The notes beneath the pieces are model-generated. The model worked only from the letters and a program-made list of their open reading frames with translations, was not told the DNA's origin and made no database searches. Position numbers and translations under genes: made by a program. A stretch of 64,000 bases of DNA, from contig JBMOQW010000031.1 of NCBI GenBank assembly GCA_049322515.1, positions 62,001-126,000 on the forward strand, read 5' to 3'. Positions 9,519 through 18,792 of this stretch are shown piece after piece. The number at the start of each line of letters is the position of its first letter. Position 1 is the first letter of the stretch. Source of the stretch: Parasulfuritortus sp049322515 (GTDB taxonomy: Bacteria > Pseudomonadota > Gammaproteobacteria > Burkholderiales > Thiobacillaceae).

Positions 9519-10159
9519 TGGTCGATGTCGCGGTGGTCGATTACGGCATGGGCAACCTCCATTCCGTGGCCAAGGCGGTCGAGCACGTCGCGCCGGGTGC
9601 CGAAGTGTGCGTGACCGGCGATCCGGCCGTGATCAAGGCCGCCCGGCGGGTGGTCTTTCCGGGCCAGGGCGCGGCCCGCGACTGCATGGCCGCCATCGAT
9701 CGACGCGGCCTGCGCGCGGCGGTCCTGGAGGCTGCGGCGAGCAAGCCCTTTCTTGGCATCTGCATGGGATTGCAAGTCCTGTTCGAGCACAGCGAGGAGG
9801 GTGACACGCCCTGCCTGGGACTGTTCCCGGGCCGCGTGACCCGGTTTTCCGAGGCCGCCATGCGCGATGCCCAGGGCCACAAGCTGAAGGTGCCGCACAT
9901 GGGTTGGAACAACGTCCGCCAGACCCGCCCGCATGCCTTGTGGTCGGGGATCGAGGATGGTGCACGCTTTTATTTCGTGCACAGTTACTTCGTGGTCCCG
10001 GCGCTCGACGATCTGGCGGTCGGCATGTCGGCCTATCCCACTGAATTCGTCTGCGCCTGCGCGCGCGACAATGTCTTCGCGGTGCAATTCCACCCCGAAA
10101 AGAGCGCGTCGGCGGGCTTGCGCCTGCTGGCCAACTTCATGAACTGGAATCCAGTCTGA
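9518..10159 (+). CDS. hisH: Imidazole glycerol phosphate synthase, glutaminase subunit
   Basis: A 213-residue class I glutamine amidotransferase. The nucleophile is Cys82 in FLGICMGLQVL, and the His/Glu pair is in VQFHPEKSASAG. HisH frees ammonia from glutamine and channels it to HisF. Its start overlaps hisB; hisA follows after 24 bases. Confidence 0.97.
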   Translation: MVDVAVVDYGMGNLHSVAKAVEHVAPGAEVCVTGDPAVIKAARRVVFPGQGAARDCMAAIDRRGLRAAVLEAAASKPFLGICMGLQVLFEHSEEGDTPCLGLFPGRVTRFSEAAMRDAQGHKLKVPHMGWNNVRQTRPHALWSGIEDGARFYFVHSYFVVPALDDLAVGMSAYPTEFVCACARDNVFAVQFHPEKSASAGLRLLANFMNWNPV

Positions 10160-10183
10160 TACTTTGACTTAGGGATAAGCCCC

Positions 10184-10926
10184 ATGATCGTCATCCCCGC
10201 CATCGATCTCAAGGACGGCCAATGCGTCCGCCTGCGCCAGGGTGAAATGGACAGTGCCACGGTGTTCTCCGAGGACCCCGCCGCCATGGCCCGTAAATGG
10301 GTCGAGCTGGGTGCCCGGCGCCTGCATCTGGTCGACCTGAACGGCGCCTTCGCCGGCAAGCCGGTCAACGAAGTGGCGATCAAGGCGATCACCGATGCGG
10401 TCGGTGAGGACATTCCGGCCCAGTTGGGCGGTGGCATTCGCGACCTCGATACCATCGAGCGCTATCTCGACGACGGTATCCGCTACGTGATCATCGGCAG
10501 CGCGGCAGTCAAGAATCCCGGCTTCCTGCATGATGCCTGCAATGCCTTCCCCGGCCACATCATCGTCGGCCTCGACGCCAAGGACGGCATGGTGGCCGTC
10601 GATGGCTGGTCCAAGGTCACCCATCATGAAGTGGTCGACCTGGCCAAGCGTTTCGAGGGTTATGGCGTCGAAGCCGTGGTCTACACCGACATCGGTCGCG
10701 ACGGCATGCTCTCCGGGGTCAATGTCGACGCGACCGTGAAGCTGGCCCAGGCCCTGACCATCCCGGTCATCGCCAGTGGCGGAATCACCAACCTGGACGA
10801 CATCCGCAAGCTGTGCGCGGTCGAGGACGAGGGCATCATGGGGGCCATCACCGGCCGCGCCATCTACGAGGGCACGCTCGATTTCGTCGCCGCACAGAAG
10901 CTCTCGGACGAGCTCGGCAACGCCTG

Positions 10927-10927
<1 letters not shown>
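10184..10927 (+). CDS. hisA: ProFAR isomerase
   Basis: A 247-residue (beta/alpha)8 barrel, HisA. Asp8 (IPAIDLKDGQCVRL) and the second aspartate in VYTDIGRDGMLSG are the catalytic pair. It isomerises ProFAR to PRFAR. The stop overlaps the hisF start (TGATG), and the gene is 24 bases after hisH. Confidence 0.97.
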
Positions 10928-11693
<766 letters not shown>

Positions 11694-11697
<4 letters not shown>

Positions 11698-12083
11698 GCG
11701 ATCTCTGGCTGAACAAGATTGCCTGGAATGACGAAGGCCTGGTGCCGGCCATCGCCCAGGATGCCGTCAGCGGTGACATCCTGATGGTGGCCTGGATGAA
11801 CCGCGAGGCGCTGAAGCGCACCGCCGAACTGGGCGAGGCGGTGTACTGGTCACGCTCGCGCAAGAAGCTGTGGCACAAGGGCGAGGAATCCGGCCATACC
11901 CAGAAGGTGCGGGAAATCCGCACCGATTGTGACGAGGACGTGATCCTGCTCAAGATCGAGCAGACCGGCGGCATCGCCTGTCATACCGGCCGCAAGAGCT
12001 GTTTCTTCAACAAGCTGGACGGGCAGGAATGGAAGCCCGTCGAGCCGGTCCTCAAGGACCCGCACGAGATCTACAACAAATGA
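11694..12083 (+). CDS. hisI: Phosphoribosyl-AMP cyclohydrolase
   Basis: A 129-residue stand-alone HisI. It opens the adenine ring of PR-AMP. The zinc/magnesium-binding block RTDCDEDVILLKIEQTGG and the following ACHTGRKSCFF are present. It overlaps hisF (ATGA) and hisE. The activity that is fused to HisE in enterics is on a separate gene here. Confidence 0.96.
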
Positions 12084-12406
12084 GCCAGGAGATCCTCGCC
12101 CGGCTGGCGGATACCCTGGAAGCACGCAAGGCGGCCGACCCGCAATCTTCTTACGTCGCCAAGCTGTACGCCAAGGGCCTCGATGCCATTCTCAAGAAGG
12201 TCGCCGAGGAGGCCGCGGAGACGCTGATGGCGGCCAAGGATGGCGAGCGTGACAAGATCATTTACGAAACCGCCGATCTCTGGTTCCATAGCCTGGTCCT
12301 GCTGGCCCATGCGGGCATCCGGCCCGAGGCCGTGCTCGACGAGCTGGCGCGCCGGGAAGGCCTGTCCGGGCTGGTGGAAAAGGCGTCGCGAAAGGACACG
12401 CAATGA
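12080..12406 (+). CDS. hisE: Phosphoribosyl-ATP pyrophosphatase
   Basis: A 108-residue MazG-like enzyme that removes pyrophosphate from PR-ATP. The helical motif KKVAEEAAETLMAAKD and the later YETADLWFHSLVLLA are the metal-binding EExxE/ExxD pattern of this family. The start overlaps the hisI stop; its stop overlaps the next gene. Confidence 0.95.
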   Translation: MSQEILARLADTLEARKAADPQSSYVAKLYAKGLDAILKKVAEEAAETLMAAKDGERDKIIYETADLWFHSLVLLAHAGIRPEAVLDELARREGLSGLVEKASRKDTQ

Positions 12407-12741
12407 CTGACGACTGCATTTTCTGCAAGATCGTGGCGGGAACGATCCCCTGTCGCAAGGTGTACGAGGATGACGAGGTCCTGGCTTTCCACGACATCCA
12501 CCCGGTGGCCCCGGTGCATTTCATGATCATTCCGAAGACGCACCTGGCCTCCCTGGCCGACGCGGGCCCGGAGGACGCCGGGCTGCTCGGCCGGATGCTG
12601 CTGCTGGCGCCCCGTCTGGCCAAGGAACAAGGGCTCCCGGACGGCTTTCGTACCGTGATCAACACCGGCCGCGGCGGCGGCCAGGAAGTGTTTCACTTGC
12701 ATGTCCACATCATTGGCGGCGCCGGTCCCCGGCCGCTTTGA
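12403..12741 (+). CDS. hinT: HIT-family purine nucleoside phosphoramidase (HinT-like)
   Basis: A 112-residue HIT protein. The signature FHLHVHIIGG (His-x-His-x-His-x-x) is at residues about 98-107, and the N-terminal CIFCKIVAGTIPCRKVYED is typical of HinT. It is likely to hydrolyse AMP-lysine or AMP-amidates. It overlaps hisE and is followed by tatA, a common order in betaproteobacteria. Confidence 0.94.
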   Translation: MTDDCIFCKIVAGTIPCRKVYEDDEVLAFHDIHPVAPVHFMIIPKTHLASLADAGPEDAGLLGRMLLLAPRLAKEQGLPDGFRTVINTGRGGGQEVFHLHVHIIGGAGPRPL

Positions 12742-12772
12742 GCGCATACATTGATTCAACAGGAGTAGCGAC

Positions 12773-12997
12773 ATGGGTTCATTCAGCATCTGGCATTGGT
12801 TGATCGTTCTGGTGGTGGTGCTGCTCATCTTCGGCACCAAGAAGCTGAAGAACATCGGCGGCGACCTGGGCGGCGCGGTCAAGGGCTTCAAGGACGCGAT
12901 GAAGGAAGAGCAGGCCAAGCCTGGGGAACTGCCCCGCCAGGGCGAGGCCGGCGGCAGCACCATCGATGTCGAGGTCAAGGACAAGCAGAACAGCTGA
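12773..12997 (+). CDS. tatA: Sec-independent translocase subunit TatA
   Basis: A 74-residue protein with a short N-terminal membrane helix (IWHWLIVLVVVLLIF), the Phe-Gly hinge (FGTKKL) and an amphipathic helix, as in TatA. It forms the protein-conducting assembly for folded Tat substrates. A good ribosome site (AGGAG) lies seven bases before the ATG. Confidence 0.95.
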   Translation: MGSFSIWHWLIVLVVVLLIFGTKKLKNIGGDLGGAVKGFKDAMKEEQAKPGELPRQGEAGGSTIDVEVKDKQNS

Positions 12998-13064
12998 GCG
13001 CGTCGAGCCGGCCGCTGGCGCCTCGCCTGCGTAGACCGGCCCTGCGCGACTGGCTCGCCTCATC

Positions 13065-13571
13065 ATGTTCGATATCGGATTCACCGAACTCCTGGTCATC
13101 GGTGTGGTCGCCCTCCTGGTCATCGGACCGGAGCGCCTGCCCAAGGTGGCCCGCACGGCGGGCGCCTGGATGGGGCGCCTGAACCGCTATGTCTCCGAGG
13201 TCAAGGGCGACATCAATCGTGAGCTGCGCATGGAGGAATTGCGCAAGCTTCAGGAAGAGATGAAGGCCAGCGCGCAGAAATATGAACTGATGGCCGCCGA
13301 GACCGGCCAGGAAATCAAGCGCGAGGTGGATCAGGTCGACAAGGTCATCCAGGCCATGTCGCTGACCGACGGTGGACTCAGCCAGCGCGAATTCGCGAAA
13401 GCCAAGGCCGAAATCGCCACGGCGCCGGCCGACCTCGATCCGGGACCTGCGACCGAGCCTCTGCCCACCCCCGTCGTGGCGGCGCCGGTGGCCGAGGTTC
13501 CGGTGCCCCGCCCAGATGTGCCGGACGCCATGCCGGCCGCCGTGCCCGGCGCGACCGACAAGACGGCCTGA
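13065..13571 (+). CDS. tatB: Sec-independent translocase subunit TatB
   Basis: A 168-residue TatB. MFDIGFTELLVIGVVALLVIGPERLPKVAR has the conserved Glu8 and the Gly-Pro hinge; a long charged amphipathic helix and a Pro/Ala-rich tail follow. With TatC it forms the twin-arginine signal receptor. It lies between tatA (67 bases upstream) and tatC (three bases downstream). Confidence 0.95.
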   Translation: MFDIGFTELLVIGVVALLVIGPERLPKVARTAGAWMGRLNRYVSEVKGDINRELRMEELRKLQEEMKASAQKYELMAAETGQEIKREVDQVDKVIQAMSLTDGGLSQREFAKAKAEIATAPADLDPGPATEPLPTPVVAAPVAEVPVPRPDVPDAMPAAVPGATDKTA

Positions 13572-13574
13572 GTC

Positions 13575-14387
13575 ATGGACAGCCAGCAAACTTTCATCAG
13601 CCACCTCCTGGAGTTGCGGGATCGACTCCTGCGTTCGGTGATCGCCTGGATCGTGCTGTTCGTTTGCCTGTTTCCGTTCGCCAACGAACTCTATGCGTTG
13701 CTGGCCAAACCGCTCCTCGCGGAATTGCCCAAGGGCGGCCAGATGATCGCCACCGAAGTGGTCACCCCGTTTTTCGTGCCGGTCAAGGTGGCCATGATGA
13801 CCGCCTTCCTGGGCGCATTGCCCTACATCCTTTACCAAGTCTGGGCCTTCATCGCGCCGGGTCTGTACGCGCATGAGAAACGTCTATTCATGCCTCTGGT
13901 GGCGGCCAGCGTGTTCCTGTTCGCCTGTGGCATGGCATTCGCCTATTTCCTGGTTTTCCCGGTGGTATTCGGTTTCATCGTCGGCATCGCGCCCGAGGGC
14001 GTGGCGGTGATGACCGACATCGGCAAGTACCTGGATTTCGTGATCACCATGTTCCTGGCCTTCGGGGTTACCTTCGAAGTGCCCATCGTGGTGATCGCCC
14101 TGGCCCTGATGGGCGTGGTCGAGGTCGAGAAATTCAAGGAGGGTCGACCCTACGTGATCGTCGGTGCCTTCGTGATCGGTGCCATCTTCACGCCGCCCGA
14201 CGTGATTTCCCAGATCATGCTCGCGGTGCCCCTGTGGTTGCTCTACGAAGTCGGGGTCCTGATCGCAGGCTGGCTGGTCAAGCATCGCCCGAAATCGGAG
14301 CCTGACGACGGTGAATACAAACCGATGACCGACGAGGAAATGGAAGCCGAATTCGACCGGATCGAACAGGATGGCAAGTCCTCCTGA
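13575..14387 (+). CDS. tatC: Sec-independent translocase subunit TatC
   Basis: A 270-residue, six-helix TatC. The family's N-terminal SHLLELRDRLLRSV and the periplasmic FWAFIAPGLYAHEKR-like segment (QVWAFIAPGLYAHEKR) are present. It recognises the twin-arginine motif. The tail is acidic. An intrinsic terminator lies 31 bases downstream. Confidence 0.96.
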   Translation: MDSQQTFISHLLELRDRLLRSVIAWIVLFVCLFPFANELYALLAKPLLAELPKGGQMIATEVVTPFFVPVKVAMMTAFLGALPYILYQVWAFIAPGLYAHEKRLFMPLVAASVFLFACGMAFAYFLVFPVVFGFIVGIAPEGVAVMTDIGKYLDFVITMFLAFGVTFEVPIVVIALALMGVVEVEKFKEGRPYVIVGAFVIGAIFTPPDVISQIMLAVPLWLLYEVGVLIAGWLVKHRPKSEPDDGEYKPMTDEEMEAEFDRIEQDGKSS

Positions 14388-14417
14388 TGCACCATCGTTG
14401 TGCGTCGCCTGAATGGC

Positions 14418-14442
14418 CGCCCCGTTCCGGGGCGTTTTTTTT
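14418..14442 (+). terminator. Intrinsic terminator after tatC
   Basis: A 7-bp stem (CGCCCCG/CGGGGCG) with loop TTC is followed by eight T. It ends the his-hinT-tat transcript. Confidence 0.85.
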
Positions 14443-14485
14443 GGGCAACGACGCCGCGCCCATTCAAAATCAATGCACTGTATTG

Positions 14486-14500
14486 AGGCACGATCCTTGC
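14486..14500 (+). promoter_or_regulatory. Sigma-54 promoter of the ammonium transporter gene
   Basis: AGGCACGATCCTTGC matches the sigma-54 consensus TGGCAC-N5-TTGC with exact GG/GC spacing; only the first base differs. Transcription would start near 14511, after the GTG at 14508, which helps choose the later ATG for amt. Nitrogen control by NtrC is expected from the gene's role; a half site TGCAC lies about ten bases upstream of the -24 element. Confidence 0.7.
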
Positions 14501-14534
14501 TTGGCAGGTGCGTTCGCAATGGATGGAGTCGGTG

Positions 14535-15737
14535 ATGGAGGCATTCAAGACTGGGTCAGACATGATTTTCGTGCTGCTGGGCGCCATCATGGTGCTGGCG
14601 ATGCACGCAGGGTTCGCGTTTCTCGAAGTCGGCACGGTGCGCAGAAAGAACCAGGTCAACGCCCTGGTCAAGATCCTGACCGACTTCAGCATGTCGACCA
14701 TCGCATATTTCTTCATCGGCTATGCCATCGCCTACGGCGTGGATTTCTTTTCCGGCGCGGCGGTCCTGGCCGAACGGAACGGCTATGACCTGGTGAAATT
14801 CTTCTTCCTGCTGACTTTCGCGGCGGCTATTCCAGCCATTGTCTCGGGCGGCATCGCCGAACGGGCCAAGTTCCATCCGCAACTGGCCGCCACCTTCCTC
14901 CTGGTCGGCTTTGTCTACCCCTTCTTCGAAGGGCTGGTCTGGAACGGCAATCTGGGTTTCCAGGACTGGATGCAGGCCATCGGCGGCGTCAAGTTCCACG
15001 ATTTCGCCGGCTCCGTGGTGGTGCATGCCATGGGCGGCTGGATCGCCTTGCCGGCGGTGTTGCTGCTCGGCGCACGCCGGGGCCGCTACCGGCACGACGG
15101 CATGGTCTCCGCGCACCCGCCCTCGAGCATCCCGTTCCTTTCCCTGGGGGCCTGGATCCTCACCGTCGGCTGGTTTGGCTTCAACGTCATGTCGGCACAG
15201 AGCGTCGAGGCTTCGTCCGGCCTGGTCGCGGTGAATTCGCTCATGGCCATGGTGGGCGGCACCCTGGCGGCGCTGGTGGTGGGTCGGAATGACCCCGGCT
15301 TCATCCACAACGGTCCGCTGGCCGGCCTGGTCGCGGTGTGCGCTGGCTCGGACCTGATGCACCCGCTCGGTGCGCTGACCACCGGTCTGGTGGCCGGGGC
15401 CCTGTTCGTCTGGATGTTCACCGTGACCCAGAACCGCTGGAAGATCGACGACGTGCTCGGCGTCTGGCCCCTGCACGGCCTGTGCGGCGCGTGGGGGGGG
15501 ATCGCCGCCGGCATCTTCGGCGCCCAGGCCCTGGGAGGCATCGGCGGGGTGAGCCTGCTGGTCCAGGTGCTCGGCACCCTGATCGGCATCTGCTTCGCCC
15601 TGGTGGGCAGCGTCCTGGTCTATGGCGCCCTGAAGTACAGCTTCGGCATCCGCCTCGATCCCGAGCAGGAATTCGAGGGCGCCGACCTGTCGATCCACAA
15701 GATCAGCGCGTCTCCGGAACGGGAGACGAACTGGTAG
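14535..15737 (+). CDS. amt: Ammonium transporter, Amt family
   Basis: A 400-residue Amt/Mep/Rh protein with about eleven membrane helices. The two pore histidines are seen in DFAGSVVVHAMGGW and VWPLHGLCGAWGG. It carries ammonium/ammonia into the cell. ATG 14535 is preferred: GGAG lies six bases before it, and the sigma-54 start site falls downstream of the alternative GTG 14508; ATG 14523 remains possible. No glnK gene is adjacent. The 3' end overlaps the convergent glycosyltransferase gene by 35 bases. Confidence 0.92.
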   Translation: MEAFKTGSDMIFVLLGAIMVLAMHAGFAFLEVGTVRRKNQVNALVKILTDFSMSTIAYFFIGYAIAYGVDFFSGAAVLAERNGYDLVKFFFLLTFAAAIPAIVSGGIAERAKFHPQLAATFLLVGFVYPFFEGLVWNGNLGFQDWMQAIGGVKFHDFAGSVVVHAMGGWIALPAVLLLGARRGRYRHDGMVSAHPPSSIPFLSLGAWILTVGWFGFNVMSAQSVEASSGLVAVNSLMAMVGGTLAALVVGRNDPGFIHNGPLAGLVAVCAGSDLMHPLGALTTGLVAGALFVWMFTVTQNRWKIDDVLGVWPLHGLCGAWGGIAAGIFGAQALGGIGGVSLLVQVLGTLIGICFALVGSVLVYGALKYSFGIRLDPEQEFEGADLSIHKISASPERETNW

Positions 15738-17199
15738 GTGCGCGGTAGCCGCTCACCCGCCACAGGTGATAGGTGGGTGCGTGGTCCGGATACAACTGGA
15801 GCCGGATCGGCGGCAGCGGCTCGATATGGTCGAACCAGCGCGGCAATTCGCCACTCAGGTCTGCGTCCGAGAGCAGCAGGTAGGTGCCCTGCGGTTGATC
15901 GTGCAGGTCCGCGGTCAGCGCGTAATGGTTGTTCAGGCGCCGGCTCGGGTTGAAATAGCGGGCGTCATCGCTTTCCGGTCGGGCGTAATAGCGCATCAGG
16001 GCATACAGCTTGCGGTCGTCGACCAGCAGGCGGGTGCCGGGCTCGGCGGCCAGCCGCTTTGACACTTCGCCGCCCAAGGCGCGATAGCCGGTGACCCGGC
16101 GGTAGGGGTCGAACTTGTAAGACGCTTCGATGCCCGCGGCATGGCGCAGGTCGTGCCAATGGTAGAGCCCGGCGGCGATGGCCAGGTTGAGGCCCAGGGC
16201 CAGGCCGAGCAGGCGCATGCGCTCGCCCCGGACCAGGGTGGCGGCGACCAAGACGGCCCCGGCCGCGTAGGCGAAGGCGCCCCAGTTGGCGAAGGCGCGC
16301 GAGAGCAGGCTCATGGCGATGAAGGCGGCCAGCGGCACCAGGCTGAAGGCGGCCAGGAAGCGCAGCCGGTCGTCCGCGAACCAGCCCCGGAAGCGGAGCG
16401 CCAGGCCCAGCAGGACGGCGAAGGTGATCGGGCCGAACACGCCGAACTGGGCGCCGAAGAAGGCCAACATGGCGTCCGGGTTGAACAGCGATTCGTCGAG
16501 CTTGGAGATTTCCGCGGTGTGCTGGTAACTGACGAACTGGTGTGCCGCGTTCCAGGCGATGTTGGGTGCCAGCACCACCAAGGCCACCGCCATGGCTGCG
16601 TAGGGGCGCGGATCGCGCAGCCAGCGTCGGTGCTTGGCACTGACCGCCAGGTAGGCCAGGACCCCCAGGCCGAAGAACACCATGCTGTATTTCGACAGCA
16701 GGCCGAGGCCGACCGCCAGGCCGAGGACCAGCCAGTCGCGCCAGCGTCCCTGGCTCAGGGCAACATGCAGGGCGAGCAGCGACAGGCTCCAGAACAGGAT
16801 CAGGAAGGCGTCGGTGGTGATCAACCAGGCCCCCATCGAGACCATTGGCAGCGTGGCGTAGGCGAGGCCGCTCCAGAAGGCGATCCGTTCGGCCCTGGGG
16901 TCGCCCGCGAACAGCCGGCGGGCGAGCAGGAACAGGAGCCAGGCGGTGACCGGATAGACCGCCACGCTGACCGCACGCACGCCCAGTTCGCCCTCGCCGA
17001 ACAGGTGGCTGCCGAGCCAGATCGCCCAGGCCACCATGGGGGGCTTCGAGTAGTACCCCCAGTCCGGGGCGAGCGACCAAGTCCAGTACTGGGCTTCGTC
17101 GGCGTACAGTTCCATGCCGACGTGGGACGCGGTGGCCAGGCGCCAGAGTGTCAGCAGGAGAAGGATCAGCAGTAGGCGGGTGGCGGGGCTGAGATTCAA
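15703..17199 (-). CDS. GT39/ArnT-like membrane glycosyltransferase
   Basis: A protein of 498 residues with many membrane helices and the GT39 (dolichyl/undecaprenyl-phosphate sugar-dependent) pattern: an early acidic pair in LYADEAQYWTWSLAPDWGYYSKPPMVAWAIW (Asp-Glu, then Ser-Lys-Pro-Pro), as in ArnT-like enzymes. It should transfer a sugar from a polyprenyl phosphate to a lipid or protein on the periplasmic side. A TTG at 17199 is chosen because AAGGA lies upstream with good spacing; a GTG at 17232 would add 11 residues. Last gene of a leftward four-gene group. Confidence 0.82.
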   Translation of the reverse strand: MNLSPATRLLLILLLLTLWRLATASHVGMELYADEAQYWTWSLAPDWGYYSKPPMVAWAIWLGSHLFGEGELGVRAVSVAVYPVTAWLLFLLARRLFAGDPRAERIAFWSGLAYATLPMVSMGAWLITTDAFLILFWSLSLLALHVALSQGRWRDWLVLGLAVGLGLLSKYSMVFFGLGVLAYLAVSAKHRRWLRDPRPYAAMAVALVVLAPNIAWNAAHQFVSYQHTAEISKLDESLFNPDAMLAFFGAQFGVFGPITFAVLLGLALRFRGWFADDRLRFLAAFSLVPLAAFIAMSLLSRAFANWGAFAYAAGAVLVAATLVRGERMRLLGLALGLNLAIAAGLYHWHDLRHAAGIEASYKFDPYRRVTGYRALGGEVSKRLAAEPGTRLLVDDRKLYALMRYYARPESDDARYFNPSRRLNNHYALTADLHDQPQGTYLLLSDADLSGELPRWFDHIEPLPPIRLQLYPDHAPTYHLWRVSGYRAPTSSSPVPETR

Positions 17200-17247
17200 G
17201 TCAGTTCCTTGCGGGCGGGCGGGAGCGCACACCGTTCCTGGTGGATG

Positions 17248-18792
17248 TCATGGCATGCGCAGCAGCACATAGCCGCGTTCCTGGTAGAGCGGCGTCACGC
17301 CCGGCCATTGCGCGCGCTTGCTTTCCCGCGTGAGCACCAGATCGCCGGCGCGTGGCGGGCGTTTTTCGACCTGGCGGCCGGCATAGGTCTGGAAACTGGG
17401 GGTGTTCAGGCCATACAGGACCAGCGGGCCGGGCTGGGCGCGCGCCAGCAGGCCTGCGGTCCGGATCGGCGCTTGCTGAACTTGGCCGACGATCGGGATC
17501 AGGAACAGCGCCAGTGCGATGCCCCCGATCAGGCCATTGATGCGCAAGGCCAGGGTGGTGTCGATGCGGGGGTGGAGAAGCAGCACGCTGCTCAGAATCA
17601 GGCCGCCCGAGCACCACAGCCAGTAGGCCGTATCGAAGGCCCCGGTCACCCCGGTGAGCAGCAGGCGATCGTCGGGCTTCAAGCCGGGTGCGAGACGTTC
17701 GACGATCCAGGGCAGGGCGAGCAACAGGCCGAACAGCAGGGGCGCGAAGCTCAGGGTGAGCCGGCGACCTGGCGTCCGGCCGGCGACCGCCGCCAGGCAG
17801 AGGACCAGGCCGCCGTAGCCGTAATACACGTAATGGGGCAGCTTGGTGCCGGACACGCTGAACAGCACGAAGGCGACCAGGAACCAGAGCAGTCCGAAAC
17901 GGAGCAGATCTTCCCGCCACAGGGCGCGCCCACGGCCCAGGGCGGTGAGCAGCAGCCCGGTATGCGGCAGCAAGGAGAGCAGCACCACCGGCACGTAGTA
18001 GAAAAGATTGCCGCCGTGGCCCTCCATCGGGGTGTCGAAACGCGACAGGTTGTGGGTCAGGAAGAAACCGGCCAGGAAGCCCGGCCCCTCACTCAGGGTC
18101 TGCACCACGAACCAGGGTGCCGCGATGGCGAGAAACCCCAGCAGGGGACCCGGCGTGAAGGTCCAGGCCAGGAATCGCCGCCAGTCACCGCGCAGGCCGC
18201 ACCAGAGGGCCACCGCGCCGCCCGGGATGAGCAAGGCGATCGGTCCCTTGCTGAGAAAGCCCAGGGCCATGGCGGCCCACGCCAGGTAGAGCCAGCGTCG
18301 GCGGCCTTCCCGGAGCCACAGCCAGGAGGCGTAACCGGCGCTCGCCAGCCAGAGGTTGAGCAAGGCATCGGCGGTGGCGGCCCGGGTGATGACCACCAGG
18401 CCGGCGGCGGTGGCGACCACCAAGGCCGCAGTCAGTCCGGCCGACCGGTCGAGGACGCGGCCGACGAAGGCATAGGTGAGTCCGATCCAGAGCGAAGCGG
18501 CCAGGGCCGAAGGCAGCCGCCAGGCGAATTCGCTGGGACCGAGCAGGGCGACCGAGGCCGCCTGCAACCAGTAGATGAGGATCGGCTTGTCATGGCGCGG
18601 CTCGCCGAGCAAATAGCTGGACAGGAAATCGCCACGCAGGAACATCTCGGTGGTCGAGGCCGTGAAGGCGCCTTCGTCCAGGTCGAACAGCGGGGGCGTG
18701 CCCAGGCCCAGGAAGGGAAACAGCAACAGGACTGCCAGCAGCGCGCGGCCTTCCAGTGAGGGGGGCCAGAATGGCGCGGTGGCCGGCGTCAT
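17248..18792 (-). CDS. GT39/ArnT-like membrane glycosyltransferase
   Basis: A 514-residue polytopic protein of the same broad family as its neighbour. The N-terminal block LFDLDEGAFTASTTEM followed by RHDKPILIYWLQ is the ArnT-type acidic motif and lysine-proline motif. The ATG at 18792 overlaps the stop of the polyprenyl-phosphate sugar synthase gene upstream (ATGA); the frame is open further upstream but inside that gene. The pairing suggests that it uses the lipid-linked sugar made by that gene. Acceptor and sugar cannot be told from sequence. Confidence 0.85.
   Translation of the reverse strand: MTPATAPFWPPSLEGRALLAVLLLFPFLGLGTPPLFDLDEGAFTASTTEMFLRGDFLSSYLLGEPRHDKPILIYWLQAASVALLGPSEFAWRLPSALAASLWIGLTYAFVGRVLDRSAGLTAALVVATAAGLVVITRAATADALLNLWLASAGYASWLWLREGRRRWLYLAWAAMALGFLSKGPIALLIPGGAVALWCGLRGDWRRFLAWTFTPGPLLGFLAIAAPWFVVQTLSEGPGFLAGFFLTHNLSRFDTPMEGHGGNLFYYVPVVLLSLLPHTGLLLTALGRGRALWREDLLRFGLLWFLVAFVLFSVSGTKLPHYVYYGYGGLVLCLAAVAGRTPGRRLTLSFAPLLFGLLLALPWIVERLAPGLKPDDRLLLTGVTGAFDTAYWLWCSGGLILSSVLLLHPRIDTTLALRINGLIGGIALALFLIPIVGQVQQAPIRTAGLLARAQPGPLVLYGLNTPSFQTYAGRQVEKRPPRAGDLVLTRESKRAQWPGVTPLYQERGYVLLRMP

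Noticed and set aside
14556..15698. 380-residue minus-strand frame opposite amt
   Set aside because: Antisense shadow; His/Gln/Asp-rich translation with no membrane or domain pattern.
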